A stretch of 64,000 nt of DNA, from assembly GCA_038025085.1 (NCBI GenBank), contig CM076144.1, positions 33,353,501-33,417,500 of the forward strand, given 5' to 3'. The notes beneath the pieces were generated by a model. It was not told the DNA's origin and searched no databases. It saw only the letters and a program-made list of their open reading frames with translations. The DNA is from Tetragonia tetragonoides (lineage: Eukaryota > Streptophyta > Magnoliopsida > Caryophyllales > Aizoaceae). Position numbers and translations under genes: made by a program. Below are positions 10,922 through 23,300 of the stretch, piece after piece; positions within the stretch are counted from its first letter, which is position 1, and each line of letters opens with the position of its first letter.

Positions 10922-12640
10922 TTTCCTTCAGAATTGAGAACTTGCTGTTGTTATTTAAAATTTGGGATTGAACTTGCTTTGTTACTTAGAATCTAAATTC
11001 TGTATGCCATAATTTCAGGGCTTTATCCGTGTTAATTGGAATTTTCTAGAATCTGAATTCTATATCTATTTGTTTTTTAAATGATGGCAACTCTTGGGTT
11101 CTCCATGTTTTATTGGGTTTCTAGAATGTATATATATCTTTGGGTGGCTGGGAAATTATGTGGTTCCATTGGATATTTATTTTTTTTGGTGCAGGGTTTC
11201 GTTGGAAATTAGAATGTACGTCAATAATAACATTATAAAAGTCATTCTAGATGGAGTTGGAGGGTAGTAGATAATAACTGTGGAGAGTTAAATTGTTATC
11301 CTGTTATTTGTCTATATGCTTTGTTTTCCATAGTAAAAATTATCATTATTCAGCCGGAAGATTATGATGATAACTGATGATTTTAATCTCTGATCCATAC
11401 ACCTATTCAATCAGTGACAAACTTATGCCATGGTGTATATATCTTTCTCCTCATCAACCTTACAGTATATGGTCATCACTTCAACTACTACGACATTGTT
11501 CAATTTGTTAATTATATCTCAATAGGCATGCCTCCCCTTTCTTTATACAAGCTAATGCATTTCTCTATGAATCTTTTGAGGACTATTCACATTTGTGTCA
11601 TTTGGAGTATACAATCTGTTGAACTTTTTTCGGCTAGGTAGTAAGGCTTGAAGTGTCCTTGTAGTATACCCTTCCTTGAAAGTGGTACCTCAGTCCTCCT
11701 TCATTGCTTTATAAGTTGAATCAGATTCTGTATTGTACTTATAAATGGTGATTTTCAAAAAAAAAAAAAGTGTGTGTAATCTAGATGGCTGTACTGTAGT
11801 TATATTGTTAGAGATCCTATCAATATGTATTTATAAGTTTCAAGGTTATCACTTGGAAGTAGATGGATTGTGATTTTTGGTGTAAGTTCATTGGATTTGT
11901 AGACAGTGGTGATCAATTTGATTTACAAATAGTAAAATGTGATCAATTGCTGGCTTGAACTTATCGATTATGGCAGAGGTAGAGGTCATTTGTGTTTGGG
12001 GAGTGTCCAGTTCTTCATTATTCAAAGGTTGTGGCTTGGTGACATGTCCTTTCTCACTATTTTAGCATTTTTGGATTACCTTCACCTGTAGTTTTATGGA
12101 TTAAAGCTGTTATTGTATATGATTAAAGGTTAGGTCAGTGGTCCTGTTTGGGAAGTGTTAGTAACAAGCATTCTAATGATCTTGCACTTATTCTCCACAT
12201 CATGCACTTATATAGCCTCAACTAGCTAGATAATACTATGCAACCTATGCTTGGTATGCTCTGTCGTATTTGTGTTGTGCAATACTAATTGAACTTATAA
12301 TGCAGTATTGACAAGCGGTCCTGACTGCTTATATAAGTTCCATCGTTGAAAAGTGTCTAAACAGGTTTTTGATGGCTATATAGTTTGTTGAACTTTGTAA
12401 GGTGAGATAGAAGCTGAACTGCTCATCAAATATACTGAGGGAACAGTTGCAGAGTTATATATTGCCTTCAACTGTTGTAGGTGTTAATTTTTTATTTTTA
12501 TTTTTATTTTTATCTTCCACTGATTTAGCATTATGGCTCTCTATGAACTGAAAGTATTGTTTAACCAGAGGTTACCAAATATCAGATACCAGTACAATTG
12601 TTCAAGCATATTGTGAAGGAATTTCTAACCACTAACATGA
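10922..12640. other. Intergenic spacer, no gene seen
   Basis: AT-rich sequence with short frames only. Some stretches (11640-12480) have a transcribed-intron look (T-rich, few repeats), but I find no coherent exons with matching splice sites or recognisable protein. Poly-T at 10148-10172 lies just upstream of this block. Confidence 0.4.
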
Positions 12641-14690
12641 TCATACATGTATAATAGAAATTCGATTAACCCAGAAAACATGTGATTACTGTAATTAAAT
12701 ACCAAATCGAAATCCTACCTCACTCCTTGGTCGCTGGTTGGATGAACAGTGGTTGGGTGTAGATGAACACGTAAGATGTCGTGCCTCAACTGGTATCCAC
12801 ACACAGGCTCGAATCCACACGTCAGTATGCTAGTACAGCGATCGCGTTCACAACCTCCGTTCTCTCCTTACTCTAATGACACACAGTTAGGGTTCGTGAA
12901 AACTGATTATCACGTGTAACCCTAACTGATCAGAAGTCACGATATATATAGGGAGGCAGGAGGGCTGATTAGGTTAAGTGTGTAATGGGCCTAATCCAAA
13001 TTAGACCCTTCTAATAAAACGAGCATGTTAAGTGTGCGACCCTGTTGGTTTACTTAATGTGGCAGTAAGTCCAAAACTCTTTTCGATCCCACAAACCGTA
13101 GTTGGTTTCTAGCAAAACATTACGATTACCCATATTAAGTAAAGATCAGTTTCCATTGTCCAACTAATAATACGATTATTAATTCTTATGATTAGTTCAT
13201 AGGGCAAATCCAACATATTCAATTTGCGCGATTGAAATGAGTGTCTCTTAACTCTCAAGTCTCACCACCTACTGGCTACTGTTGGTGAGGTGGTTGTATC
13301 AACGGAAGCATTAAGATGAATGGCTGAACAAGCATCAATTTTGTTCGTGTTAGTTAGACGACTTGGCCATGGAATTGCATCATGGTATGGGGTTTTTAAA
13401 AGATTAAGCAAATAGAACTTACGACAAGTCTTTGATATGCGCGAAGGGGATCGATAAAAAAAAAAAAAAAAGGGTCTAGTGAAAGGTTAGTAAAATAATT
13501 GTGAATTCTTTTAAATGCAATTCCTAAATTATTCCCACATGTCAACAAGGTAGTGAAATTCCTTGATTTTTTGCGCACAAATTATTTACAAGTTATTCTT
13601 ATATCGGTACTAATCTAGTTGATTTAAAGAAAATAAAACCCTCAAGATTGAGAATTTGTATGTTCACTTACGAACGGATGAATTTCCAATGATTCTTCCT
13701 CTTGATCAAAGGTTGATGAATTATGAGCGATCTTGTGAAGATAAGTGATATTGAAGGTTTATTTAGTGGCAAGGATAAAGGATTAGTTTTTTTGTGGTAG
13801 AAAGAGGATTAGAGTTGCTTATTTGGTGATTTTGGAAGTAGGTGGATAAAGATTGAGAGATTAGGCTTAATTAGATAGCTCTAGGGTTCAATTTCAGCTC
13901 ACCATTGTGTTCCCCTTGAAAAAAAAAGAGGAAAAGAGTATATATAGAGGTAGGTTTAGATATGGGACGAAATTGACATAAAGGCCGAAAAAAACAGTCT
14001 AACAGGCGCCATTCGGGCGGCCGCTTGATGTCCGAGCGACTTTTCCAGGCTCCAAGAGGCATAGCTGCTCAAGCAAGCGGCTAGCCGCTCGAACAAGAGC
14101 GTGACGGACTTAGACGGCCCATAACTTCTTCGTTTGACCTTCGATTGACCTAATTCTTTTTGCAGTGGATTCCTAATTTAAAGGGATCTCTTTTCACATA
14201 CTACAAGTTCAATTCTCATTAGTATTCTGGGAGTTATGGCCCAAACACTAGGAAGATGTCTGTTTCAATATACCTTACGGTAATTGGATCATATCTCATT
14301 CGTTTCTTATCAGACTTGGACCCATAATATGTCATTTTGAAAGTATTTGTACGAGGAAACCATTTAAATTATAACAACTTGGTAATTCTTCCTCTAATGG
14401 AGGAGAATCCTATTTAACCATGGAGTGCGGTAATCAGAGCACCATTTTTGGCCCATAACTTTGGCGAATCCATCTTTTCATTCTGGTGTCCGTTTGGGAC
14501 AAGGTAAGAGGCATTGGAAAGCTTATGGAAAGGGGTATGTGATTGTGGTGATATGAGAGGTTTAGGCTAATGATCAAGAGTTCGAACATTTCGAAAATTC
14601 TTACTGTCCATGTTACTCCATATCCATCATCATCAGGTTTGTTTTAGGATCGGGAAACAATTTTGGTGTCTACACATATCTCAAAAGCCT
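12641..14690. repeat. Unclassified moderately repetitive region, LTR-like style
   Basis: No open frame of note. 12700-13000 has a TATA-like run (cgatatatatagggagg) and 14430-14690 contains 'cccataactttggcgaatcc...ttggaaagctta' and 'gggaaacaattttggtgtctacac', phrases typical of plant LTR or retroelement leaders. 13980-14100 is unusually GC-rich (gccattcgggcggccgcttg; gcggctagccgctcgaac). I cannot define ends, so only the character is reported. Confidence 0.3.
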
Positions 14691-14787
14691 CACTTAAATA
14701 TGGGTACCCTAACTGCTCATTTTCCATCTAGTCTGCCAATATACCAGCTTGATCATTCGAATGGCGATGGTACTGTCAACGAGTAGT

Positions 14788-14789
<2 letters not shown>

Positions 14790-14834
<45 letters not shown>
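14790..14834. repeat. (GA)n microsatellite
   Basis: About 22 uninterrupted AG units, followed by GGGGAGTAGGAGG. Confidence 0.97.
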
Positions 14835-14837
<3 letters not shown>

Positions 14838-14944
14838 AGTAGGAGGTAGGTAGTTTAACACTTGAGATCCAATAATCAGTTCAATCTTAATTGTTTTATT
14901 GTTAAGAATTATTATATACAGTAATAATTACTATTTATCAAACA

Positions 14945-15290
14945 AAACTTAAAGACTATTTTAATCATACATTGAAAATTACTGTGAACATGATGACTTA
15001 AAGACTATTTTAATCATACATTGAATCATAGTAAATTTATATGCAACACAGGAACAAATGATATTTAGAAAAATAGCCCTAATACATTGTATTCGAGAAA
15101 GAATATATGATAAGAACATATGGTAATGGTAGGGAGGGGAATATTTGTAAAGATTTAAAACAACTGTTGAGTTGAATTCGCAAATTAGGGAAATAGAAAG
15201 TAAATTCAACACTAGAAAATACTTAAGAAAACCCCTCCTACATTGGAAAATCACACCAAGTTAATATTTGTCAAAAGAATTTGTATACAC
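14945..15290. repeat. Dispersed repeat copy 1 (paired with 26926-27255)
   Basis: The string 'cttaaagactattttaatcatac' begins a block that matches 26930-27250 in order: GAACAAAT(AAAT)GAT, TTTAGAAAAAT, GAGAAAGA(A/G)CATATGGTAATGGTA, GAAAGTAAA(T/C)TCAACA and AAGAATTT(G/A)TA. Within copy 1 the first 28 bases are duplicated locally (14949-14976 and 14998-15025). No coding content. The two copies lie on either side of the lipoxygenase in the same orientation. Confidence 0.7.
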
Positions 15291-15294
15291 AAGG

Positions 15295-15395
15295 ATAAAG
15301 TGCGACCACTAAATAATTTCTCCACTTACAGGATTCGAACCTTCGACCTTACTGTGTCGAAACACTCACACCAACCACTTATTGGTAAATTAGGC
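15295..15395 (-). repeat. SINE remnant, minus strand
   Basis: On the minus strand it contains a pol III B-box-like GGTTCGAATCC (from ggattcgaacc at 15331-15341) and an A-box-like region derived from 'actcacaccaaccacttattggt'. The same two blocks occur in the better-preserved SINE at 43847-44030. The poly(A) side is lost. Confidence 0.55.
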
Positions 15396-15573
15396 CGGGT
15401 TTGGTAAAGCATTCTAGAAAGCTTAATAGTGTTGTTTGACATGAAAGAAAGGGTAGGTTATGGATTATGGATTATGAAAGTTAGGTTATGAAAAACTACT
15501 CTTTTTTTTTTTTTTTTTTTTGTGAGGGGATGAAAAAACTACTTAAGTAGCTCCCGGTTGTGTTTAGTATATA

Positions 15574-15821
15574 CTCCCTCCATTTCGAAGAAAGCTTAAA
15601 ATTTAGTTTTTTACGGTCTCCAATGCACTACTTTGACCATAAATATTTTTATTTAGATAAATATATAAATTATTAAAAATTTGATTTTTCAAAGTTAAAA
15701 TAAATCTAACATAAGTTTTTTACATTGTAAATTCTTATATCTTTTTCTTAAATTAATGGTCAAAATTTATAAACTTTAACCTTCCAAAAATAAATGTTAA
15801 GATTTTTCCAAAATGATAGAG
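15574..15821. mobile_element. Stowaway-type MITE
   Basis: CTCCCTCCATTTCGAAGAAA at the left and a complementary, diverged end (ccaaaatgatagag) at the right, between TA dinucleotides (15572-15573 and 15822-15823) as for Tc1/mariner insertions. The interior word 'ccaatgcactactttgaccataaatatt' recurs in the Stowaway at 40146-40394. Confidence 0.75.
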
Positions 15822-16483
15822 TACTAGCTTACATATTTCAAAAGCTACGAAGATTTTATTCAATATAATTGCCCTTCATTTTTGTACTATTAATTTAATA
15901 GCATGTCATATTAAGTCATCTTACAATTTTCAGCTAACTGTAAAACTAAATTTACCAAACACTTTGATTTCAATCAACTAGATACAACACCTGTAAACTT
16001 TTTTTTTGTGCGACTACAACACCTATAACTTAATATCTAACTCTATACTCCATTAGTTAGTAAAACAACCATTAGCTAGCTTCACAACTAGTTGTGCCAA
16101 ACGAAACCTATAAATAGAAAAAATCGCAATAGGAAAGGGTCCTAGATATAATAAATTAAAGAAATGTTGGAATACTTACGGAAGAGCATGTTTAATTTTG
16201 TGTGAGATCAACTCACAATTAAATGAGGTCACTATTTAGAAATGTAAAGATCACTTATTATGAATAGTGATTCTTATTTCACTAAAAAGTAACCCATATC
16301 TCATCGAAAGTTACAACAAAATCGTCTCATACATGTTTTTTTCTCCTTTACGAAATACTGTAATTATGGAACAAAACACGGATAACCTAGATCTTTACCC
16401 TGTAATACGCTACCCCAGTCCAATCACATGAACGTTTTGTAATAAGATGAGGCTAATTGCTAAGCGTGAGACTTTAGGGCCTG

Positions 16484-16785
16484 TTTGGCTGACCTTCTTC
16501 CAACTTCTCTTTCTCTTTCCAAATTTGTTCTTACTTACCTGCTTCACCCCTTTTTTTATCCACTCTCCCCTTCATCTCCAACTTCTAAGAAGTTGAAGTA
16601 AAGCTACAAATAAACTAAAAGTGGAAGCTAAAAATTGTAGCTTCTCCTTCTCCTTCCACTTCTAATTTTATTTCAACTTTTAAAAGTTGAGGTGAAGGTG
16701 AGAGTACGGGGATGAAAATCGGGTGGATAAGAACAAACTTGGGAGAAGAAACTAAAATGTGTGGGAGTTAGGCGAAACGAGTAGT
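16484..16785. mobile_element. Fold-back MITE
   Basis: 'ggcctgtttggctgaccttcttcc' on the left faces 'gggagttaggcgaaacgag' on the right. Nested inside are inverted arms: CTTCTCTTTCTCTTTCC and its partners, and 'gaagttgaagtaaagc' against 'gtagcttctccttctcc'. The same family lies in lipoxygenase intron 1 (about 19250-19500), sharing cttcaacttctagaa/gaag and 'ggagaaggagaa' modules. Exact ends uncertain. Confidence 0.5.
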
Positions 16786-17007
16786 TCTCTAAGAGTATGC
16801 AGAGTCCCACTCGGCTATGGTTAAACGAAGATTTTTTCTAACCAAGAAAAAGAATAAAAGAAAATTTTCAATCAAGATAATATTATTAAACTTTTAGGAA
16901 ATGCAAGTGGTTTGGGGTATCATCGCTCATTTTCGATAAGTGAGAAACCCACATAATTAGAAAAATGTAATTATGTCATTGATTTCAAGAGCGATTATTA
17001 GTTTGTA

Positions 17008-17386
17008 CTCCATCCATTTTGGAAGAACCTTGACATGTACTTTATCATGATCTCCAATACACTACTTAATCTTAAATAGTTGTATTTAGATGAATATATA
17101 AGTTATAAAAATATGATTTTCAAGAAGATTATGTAAAGTGAATCTAAAAATAGTATTTTTACATTATAAATACTAATATTTTATCAATGTTAAGGTTTAC
17201 AAACTTTAACCTTCAATAAACAAATGTTAAAAAAAAAGCTCTTCTATGAGGCCGCCTCAAGATAAGGCCCCCTCCATAGTCAAGCATGACATAAGCATAA
17301 TGTCATGCTTGTTAGAGGGAGCCTCACCTTGAGGCCGCCTTATACGAGTTTTTGTGATATTAAATTTTTTCTCAAAACGGAGGGAG
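17008..17386. mobile_element. Stowaway-type MITE carrying a nested palindromic MITE
   Basis: CTCCATCCATTTTGGAAGAA at the left and 'ctcaaaacggagggag' at the right, between TA dinucleotides at 17006-17007 and 17387-17388. The right arm is interrupted at about 17229-17356 by a separate hairpin element; removing it restores a Stowaway of about 250 bp, the size of the other copies here. Confidence 0.7.
17229..17356. mobile_element. Palindromic mini-element nested in the Stowaway
   Basis: 'ATGAGGCCGCCTCAAG' near the left and 'CTTGAGGCCGCCTTAT' near the right are inverted. The middle pairs as well (AAGCATGACATAAGCATAATG against its partner CATTATGC...GTCATGCTT). It would form a near-complete hairpin of about 120 bases. 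TSD not resolved because of the flanking A-run. Confidence 0.55.
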
Positions 17387-17737
17387 TATATATATAGATT
17401 TCTCACTGACCAAAAATAAGTGTATGATGTACTCATTGTCTACCAATCACGCTCATGGTTAGAAAACATTGATCTCCTATAGTCTATACCCCAAAAGTCC
17501 TTGCTCTTTCATGGCCTTACTAATGTGTTGGAACTTCTTGTATAAGGCCTTACCAAATTGTCATATGATCTTCATTTAAAATACCAGTTTGTTTTTCTCT
17601 CCCAAATCCTAGCCTCCTTTCTTGTATTCTAGGAGTTGCCATTACATCCTTTATTTTCCTTGGATTCATTAATTTTTCAATGTAATCGATCTCTATATGT
17701 GAGAGTTGATCTGAGAGTTGGTTTCTATCTCTTGATG

Positions 17738-18037
17738 AGATTCTTTCGCTTACTTATGATGAGTATTGTTAGGATTCCTAGAATGATGATATCGAGAATT
17801 TTGTTCAATTTTCCATGTTTTTTTACCATACTATATGGATTTGACTTACCAAGCAATTACATAATCGAAAATCTCAACCAAAAGAAAGATGCAGAGACAT
17901 CGAAAAAGGTTGATGATTACAAAAAGGCCAAGTTTTTCAAGAAGACGCACATGGAACTGTCTTTAGTTAGTTGTTTGGTAAGTATACTCATGTTTGTATC
18001 GTACATGTATTATGTCTTAAGAGTTTTGTCATTGTAA
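17738..18037 (+). CDS. Hypothetical small protein, uncertain
   Basis: An open frame of about 100 codons from an in-frame ATG near 17738 (upstream the frame stays open to 17636). The N-terminal part is Met/Ile/Arg-rich. The C-terminal part has a charged stretch (KKDAETSKKVDDYKKAKFFK) followed by a membrane-span-like run, LSLVSCLVSILMFVSYMYYV. It ends 440 bp before the lipoxygenase start, same strand. I do not recognise a family and there is no clear promoter or Kozak support. It may be a chance frame or a fragment of a small membrane protein. Confidence 0.2.
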   Translation, partial: RFFRLLMMSIVRIPRMMISRILFNFPCFFTILYGFDLPSNYIIENLNQKKDAETSKKVDDYKKAKFFKKTHMELSLVSCLVSILMFVSYMYYVLRVLSL

Positions 18038-19249
18038 ATGCTATGTGGCTACTCTATTAATGAAAAAACCCCACCCCCTTTCCCAAAACAAAGAATTTTT
18101 TTTTTGAATAAGGTGAAAACTAAAGAAAAGAAACAAAAATAGCATATGGAATAGGTTGGCTATCTTATTGTGTGAGTTGTGTTTGGATGGATGACTACAA
18201 ACTCGTGCAACACAACTAGGAAACTTGGAATCAGGTCCTTGAATTTTCTAGCTTTTACTTCATATGAACACAACTTGTGTAACACAAAACGGAACCCATC
18301 AAAATTCCCATTTCCTTGTTGTTGGCCCCTCATTCTGACCCAAGTCAGTCAACACACCAAATTCATCACTACAAATACTTCATTTCTTTTATGTACAAAC
18401 TCACTCTCACTTCTCTCTTTATTGTTCCAATCTCTCTTCTCTTTTTTTTCTCTAAAGAAAAAAGGTTTACGAAATGGGTTTCTGCCTATCCACGAACCTG
18501 ATGTTCGAGAAAACAGCCGGAAAAATGATTTGTGGGTGTAGCAAATTCCCCAGTTTTAAGCCTAAGCAACATCATTTCACCATTGTGAACAACAATGGTA
18601 ACAAAAATGAGAAACAAGAAAATGGGAATGTTAAGCAGAAAATTAAAGGAACTGTGGTGTTAATCAAGAAAAATCTTCTGGACTTTAATGATGTTCCTGC
18701 ATCTGTTCTTGATAGCATTCATGAACTTTTTGGTAAAGGTGTCTCTCTCCAACTCATTAGTGCTCATCACTCTGAACCAGCAGGTATATGTATGTCTCTT
18801 CATCTCTGCAATAATGTTTCATAATAATCAAGAATTTGTTTCATTTTTTAATGTTTTTTTTCCTAATTTTTTAGAGATAAAGTTAATCTTGGTCACTTGA
18901 TGATTTGCTTAAAAGTTAAAATCTCCTGGAAAAATCACTCAGAATATGTAAACTGATTACATGCATAAATTTTAGTACGTGAATGAAAAATAAATGGCCA
19001 TGAAATTTTTTGTAAAGGGAATAGTAGAGTACCCTGTAAAGCAAACATGAAAGGGTAGCCAGTCACTTCTCAGTAGGGTCATTGGTGACGGGGCAGCCAA
19101 AGGCTGCTCATAGGATCTTGGTAGGCCAAAAATATTAAAAAAAGACTGAGATGATTTATATAGTTATCCCCCCATTTCAAAATGAGCTTTCTGTTTGTGA
19201 CAAATTGAAAAAGTCAAACGGGAAGTTTAGTGTCTATTATGCCTAGCTC

Positions 19250-19505
19250 CTACAATTTCTAACTTTTCCTTCCATATCTATTCTTACTCACACTATTCTT
19301 ATCTAGTGCCTCCTTTAGCTTCAACTTCTAGAAATGGAAGGAGAAGGAGAATCTATAATTTGTCCTTCTAGTCCAATTGTAGGTTTATTTGTTAGAAGTT
19401 CGAGATGGGAGGGATAGTGAATGAAAAGGAAATGGAAAAAAACAAACATGAGAGAAAAAGATAAAAAAATAAGTTGAATAACGGTAGGCCAAACGGATAT
19501 TTGGA
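19250..19505. mobile_element. Fold-back MITE in lipoxygenase intron 1
   Basis: Same family as 16484-16785, with inverted modules 'cttcaacttctagaa' and 'ttagaagttcgag', plus 'tccttccat' against 'atggaaggagaaggag'. It ends near 'taggccaaacggatattt'. Borders are not exact. Confidence 0.45.
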
Positions 19506-19859
19506 TATTTTAGAATGGATGGAGTACTTCATGTGTCGAGAATTAGTAGTCAAATCAAGTTATTTGAAAAAAACATCATCCGAAATGAGAAAAAAAAAAA
19601 GAAGGATATGAATATTGAATAATGCCCATATAGTTAGGAGTATTGTTTCCAAACAGTGAGTTTGAAGATTTATTAGCATTGACCTTTTTGCCTCCTCTTT
19701 AGGGAAAAACACAAATCACTTTATAAAATGAGCTATTATTTTTACACAAAAAAGACTTTTATAAGATGATTTTTTTTATAATTTTGGTAAGACGGGGCCT
19801 TAAAGTGGAATTGCACATAGCATTCCTCTCTAGGGAAAATTACTAAGATGTACAACTAA

Positions 19860-20119
19860 GGCTCTGTTCTTTTCAGCCAGATAAAACTGAACTGGATAAA
19901 CTGAACTGGATTTATTTCTCAACTTAACTTTTAACCATTTGAAACTCGTCCAAACATATTCAATATTGGACTCTTTTGAGTGTATGCTTTGAGATATTTC
20001 CAATGACATAATTATCATAATGAAATTATTTTGGAATAAAAAGTAATCTGAGTGATAAAGTTACACATAAACTAACCTGAATTGAATTTAAATGAAAGTA
20101 AGCTGAGGCAAACAGAGCC
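19860..20119. mobile_element. MITE in lipoxygenase intron 1
   Basis: Ends GGCTCTGTTCTTTTCAGCC (left) and, on the opposite strand, GGCTCTGTTTGCCTCAGC (right). About 260 bp, AT-rich, non-coding. No clear target duplication. Confidence 0.65.
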
Positions 20120-20182
20120 AAAGTTTGCAAAAGCTAGAACCTTTCCTCTCCTTTGTGAGGTTGGCTTTGGTGTTATATGTTT

Positions 20183-20357
20183 GGGTGTGTTCTTTTTCAC
20201 TTCACTAAATTGAACTCCACTGAACTGAATAGTAATTTGTGAGAGAAAAAGTAGATCACATCACTGAACTGAACTCCACTAAGGCACTTAAGTGAACTTA
20301 TTTAAACTAAAGTGAACATATCTCAGCATTGCTGAGTAAGTGGAAAAGAACACACCC
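20183..20357. mobile_element. MITE in lipoxygenase intron 1, 175 bp
   Basis: Terminal inverted repeats GGGTGTGTTCTTTTTCACTT and, on the opposite strand, GGGTGTGTTCTTTTCCACTT differ by one base over 20. Flanked by TTT on both sides. The interior repeats 'ctgaactgaactccact'. The near-perfect ends suggest a fairly recent insertion. Confidence 0.8.
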
Positions 20358-23300
20358 TTTGTTGTGTGATTCAAACCACAATAAACAATCAAAAACCGCT
20401 TTAAGATCGGACTATAACAAATTATTCATTCAGCAACTTAACATGTATGTTCGTGCATAGTTAGCTACTAGTATGTTACATTCCGGCATAAGTCAACACG
20501 ACCATTGATAAATTACGTACAAACTGAAAGTTTCTTTTATCTGTTAACTCAGGAAGGGGTTACCGGGAAAACTGGGAAAGGCGGCATACCTGGAAAACTG
20601 GTTTAGAACAATAACACTACCATGGACTGCTGGAGAAACCACATTCAATATCACATTTGACTGGCATCAGAGCTTGGGTGCACCGGGCGCTTTTATCATA
20701 AAGAACCATCATCACAGTCAGCTCTACCTAAGATCTGTGACATTAGAAGTTCCTGGACATGGCTGCGTACATTTTCCCTGTAATTCCTGGGTTTATCCAG
20801 CTCATCGTTACAAATACAATCGTGTTTTCTTCTCTAACAAGGTAATAGTTAGATATAAAATTCAGGGTTTCAGGTTCATTCAATAATTCCATAATTCCAA
20901 GTTCAGATCACTTTAATACAATCAAAGGAAAAAAATAACACAGGAATGAGTGCGGCAAAGAAAAAAGATCACCTGAAAATAGATTTGAGTTCTATGTGAA
21001 GGTATAAAAAACAAACACCATGGACATCAAAATTTGTTGGCTTCATTTTCCGTTTTTCTCCTGCACCAGACCTATCTTCCTCATCAGACACCAGTAGCAT
21101 TACGTAAATACAGGGAAGAAGAACTTGTGAATCTACGAGGAGATGGAAAAGGCGAGCTCAAGGAATGGGACAGAGTATACGACTATGACTATTACAATGA
21201 ACTTAGGACTGCCCGACAACGGGAAAGACCATCATCGCCCAGTTCTTGGAGGATCAAGCCAGTACCCTTATCCTCGCAGAGGGAGAACGGGTCGCAAACC
21301 GACAAAAAGTGGTTAGTAATGTACATGCTGAGAAGATAATTATCAAAAAAAAAAAAGTACATGCTGAAAAGATAGTTATCTATGTTCTGTACTACATAGT
21401 TTGCCAAATGCAATTCGCTTCAACTCATATTAAATAAGGGTTGGCATACTCTCATTTTACCAGATCCAAACACAGAGAGCCGGTTATTGCTTATAAGGCT
21501 GGACATATATGTACCAAGAGATGAGCCGTTTGGACACCTGAAGTTCTCAGACTTCTTGGCATACGCTCTAAAAATCCTTGTTCCAATTATTAGTCCCTCA
21601 GCTCCAATCTTATTTTGACAAAACGCCCGATGAGTTTGACTCATTTGACGATGTAATGAAGCTCTATGAAGGGGGAATCCAGCTACCAGATGAGGCACTC
21701 ACAAAGCTAAAGGATCACATCCCATGGGAGATGCTCAAGGAACTAGTTCGCACTGATGGTGAACAATTTCTCAAATTTCCATCGCCTGATGTGATCCAAG
21801 GTATCTCCCCAACCATTTTCCACAAAATTTTTAATATTTAAACAGATGAAACCTTTCTACCTATCTGAGTTAGACATACTAAAGTACATGCACTGCTATA
21901 GTGCTATACATTTGGGTTAACTTTTCAACTAACATGGTTTTCTCTTCCATGACTATTAGAGGATAAATCTGCTTGGAGAACTGATGAAGAGTTCGGACGG
22001 GAAATGCTAGCTGGAGTCAATATCCTGTTGTCATCAGACGTCTTGAAGTAAGTTGAAAACCTCTAAGGCTACTTGTCCTTCTGGTTCACGATGAATTGTG
22101 CAATATATCTACTAGAACTACGAAAGCCAACCTACCTTTAAATTTGCAGGAATTTCCCCCAATAAGCAAGTTGGACACTAAAAACTATGGTAATCAAAAT
22201 AGTTCGATAACCAGAGAGCATATCGAGAAAAACATGGAAGGATATTCTGTAGAAAATGTAAGAGGATTATCACATTTCATTACTTGACTCTGGTATACAC
22301 ATCATATGATTAGTAGTTTTCTTTCTCAATGCTAACTTCCCTCGCATCTCTTATTCCTCGATAAATGAGCAGGCAATTAAGAGCAACAAGCTATATATAT
22401 TAGACCATCATGACGCATTAATGCCATACCTGACGCGGATCAACTCTGCTGACACAAAAACATATGCAACTAGGACAGTCCTCTTTTTGAAGCATGATGG
22501 GACACTGAAGCCATTAGCAATCGAGCTCAGCTTGCCTCATCCACAAGGGGACATCCATGGTGTTGTCAGTCATGTTTATACTCCTGCAGAAGGAGGTATT
22601 GAGGGTTCAGTGTGGCAATTGGCCAAAGCATATGCTGCTGTCAATGATTCCGGTTATCACTGATAAGTCATTGGTATAATATCTCTACTATCAAACTCCA
22701 GTTTGACATCAAACCCTGGTGGTTCTGAATCTCACATTGTTGCTCTTGAAATGTCATTGCAGGTTGCGCACTTCATGCCGCAATCGAATCATTTATTGTT
22801 GAAACTAATAGACAATTAAGTGTGCTTCATCCAATCTACAAGCTCTTGCAGCCACACTTCCGTGACACAATGAACATAAATGCTTTGGCTAGGCAAATCC
22901 TCATCAATGCGAGTGGCGTACTGGAGAGAACAGTCTTTCCAGCAAAGTTTTCAATGGAAATGTCGTCATTTATCTACAAGGACTGGGTTTTTACTGATGA
23001 GGCACTTCCTGTCGATCTACTTAGGAGGTATTACTTAAGCAGCATCATTTCTTTGCACAACCACATATTTTGACATCCATTCTAGTCAAATTTCATGCTA
23101 TTTGCACTATTTCAGAGGGGTGGCAGTTGAGGACTCCAGCAAGCCCCATGGCCTCAGGCTTTTGATTCAGGACTATCCATATGCTGTTGATGGGCTCGAC
23201 ATCTGGTTCGCAATCGAAACATGGGTGAATGACTATTGCTCTTTCTACTACCCCAAAGACGACCTAGTTGAAGGTGATCCCGAGCTCCAGTCCTGGTGGA

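Noticed and set aside
12700..13000. Gene promoter suggested by 'gatatatatataggg'-like TATA
   Set aside because: No coding sequence follows on either strand; it more likely belongs to an LTR-like repeat.
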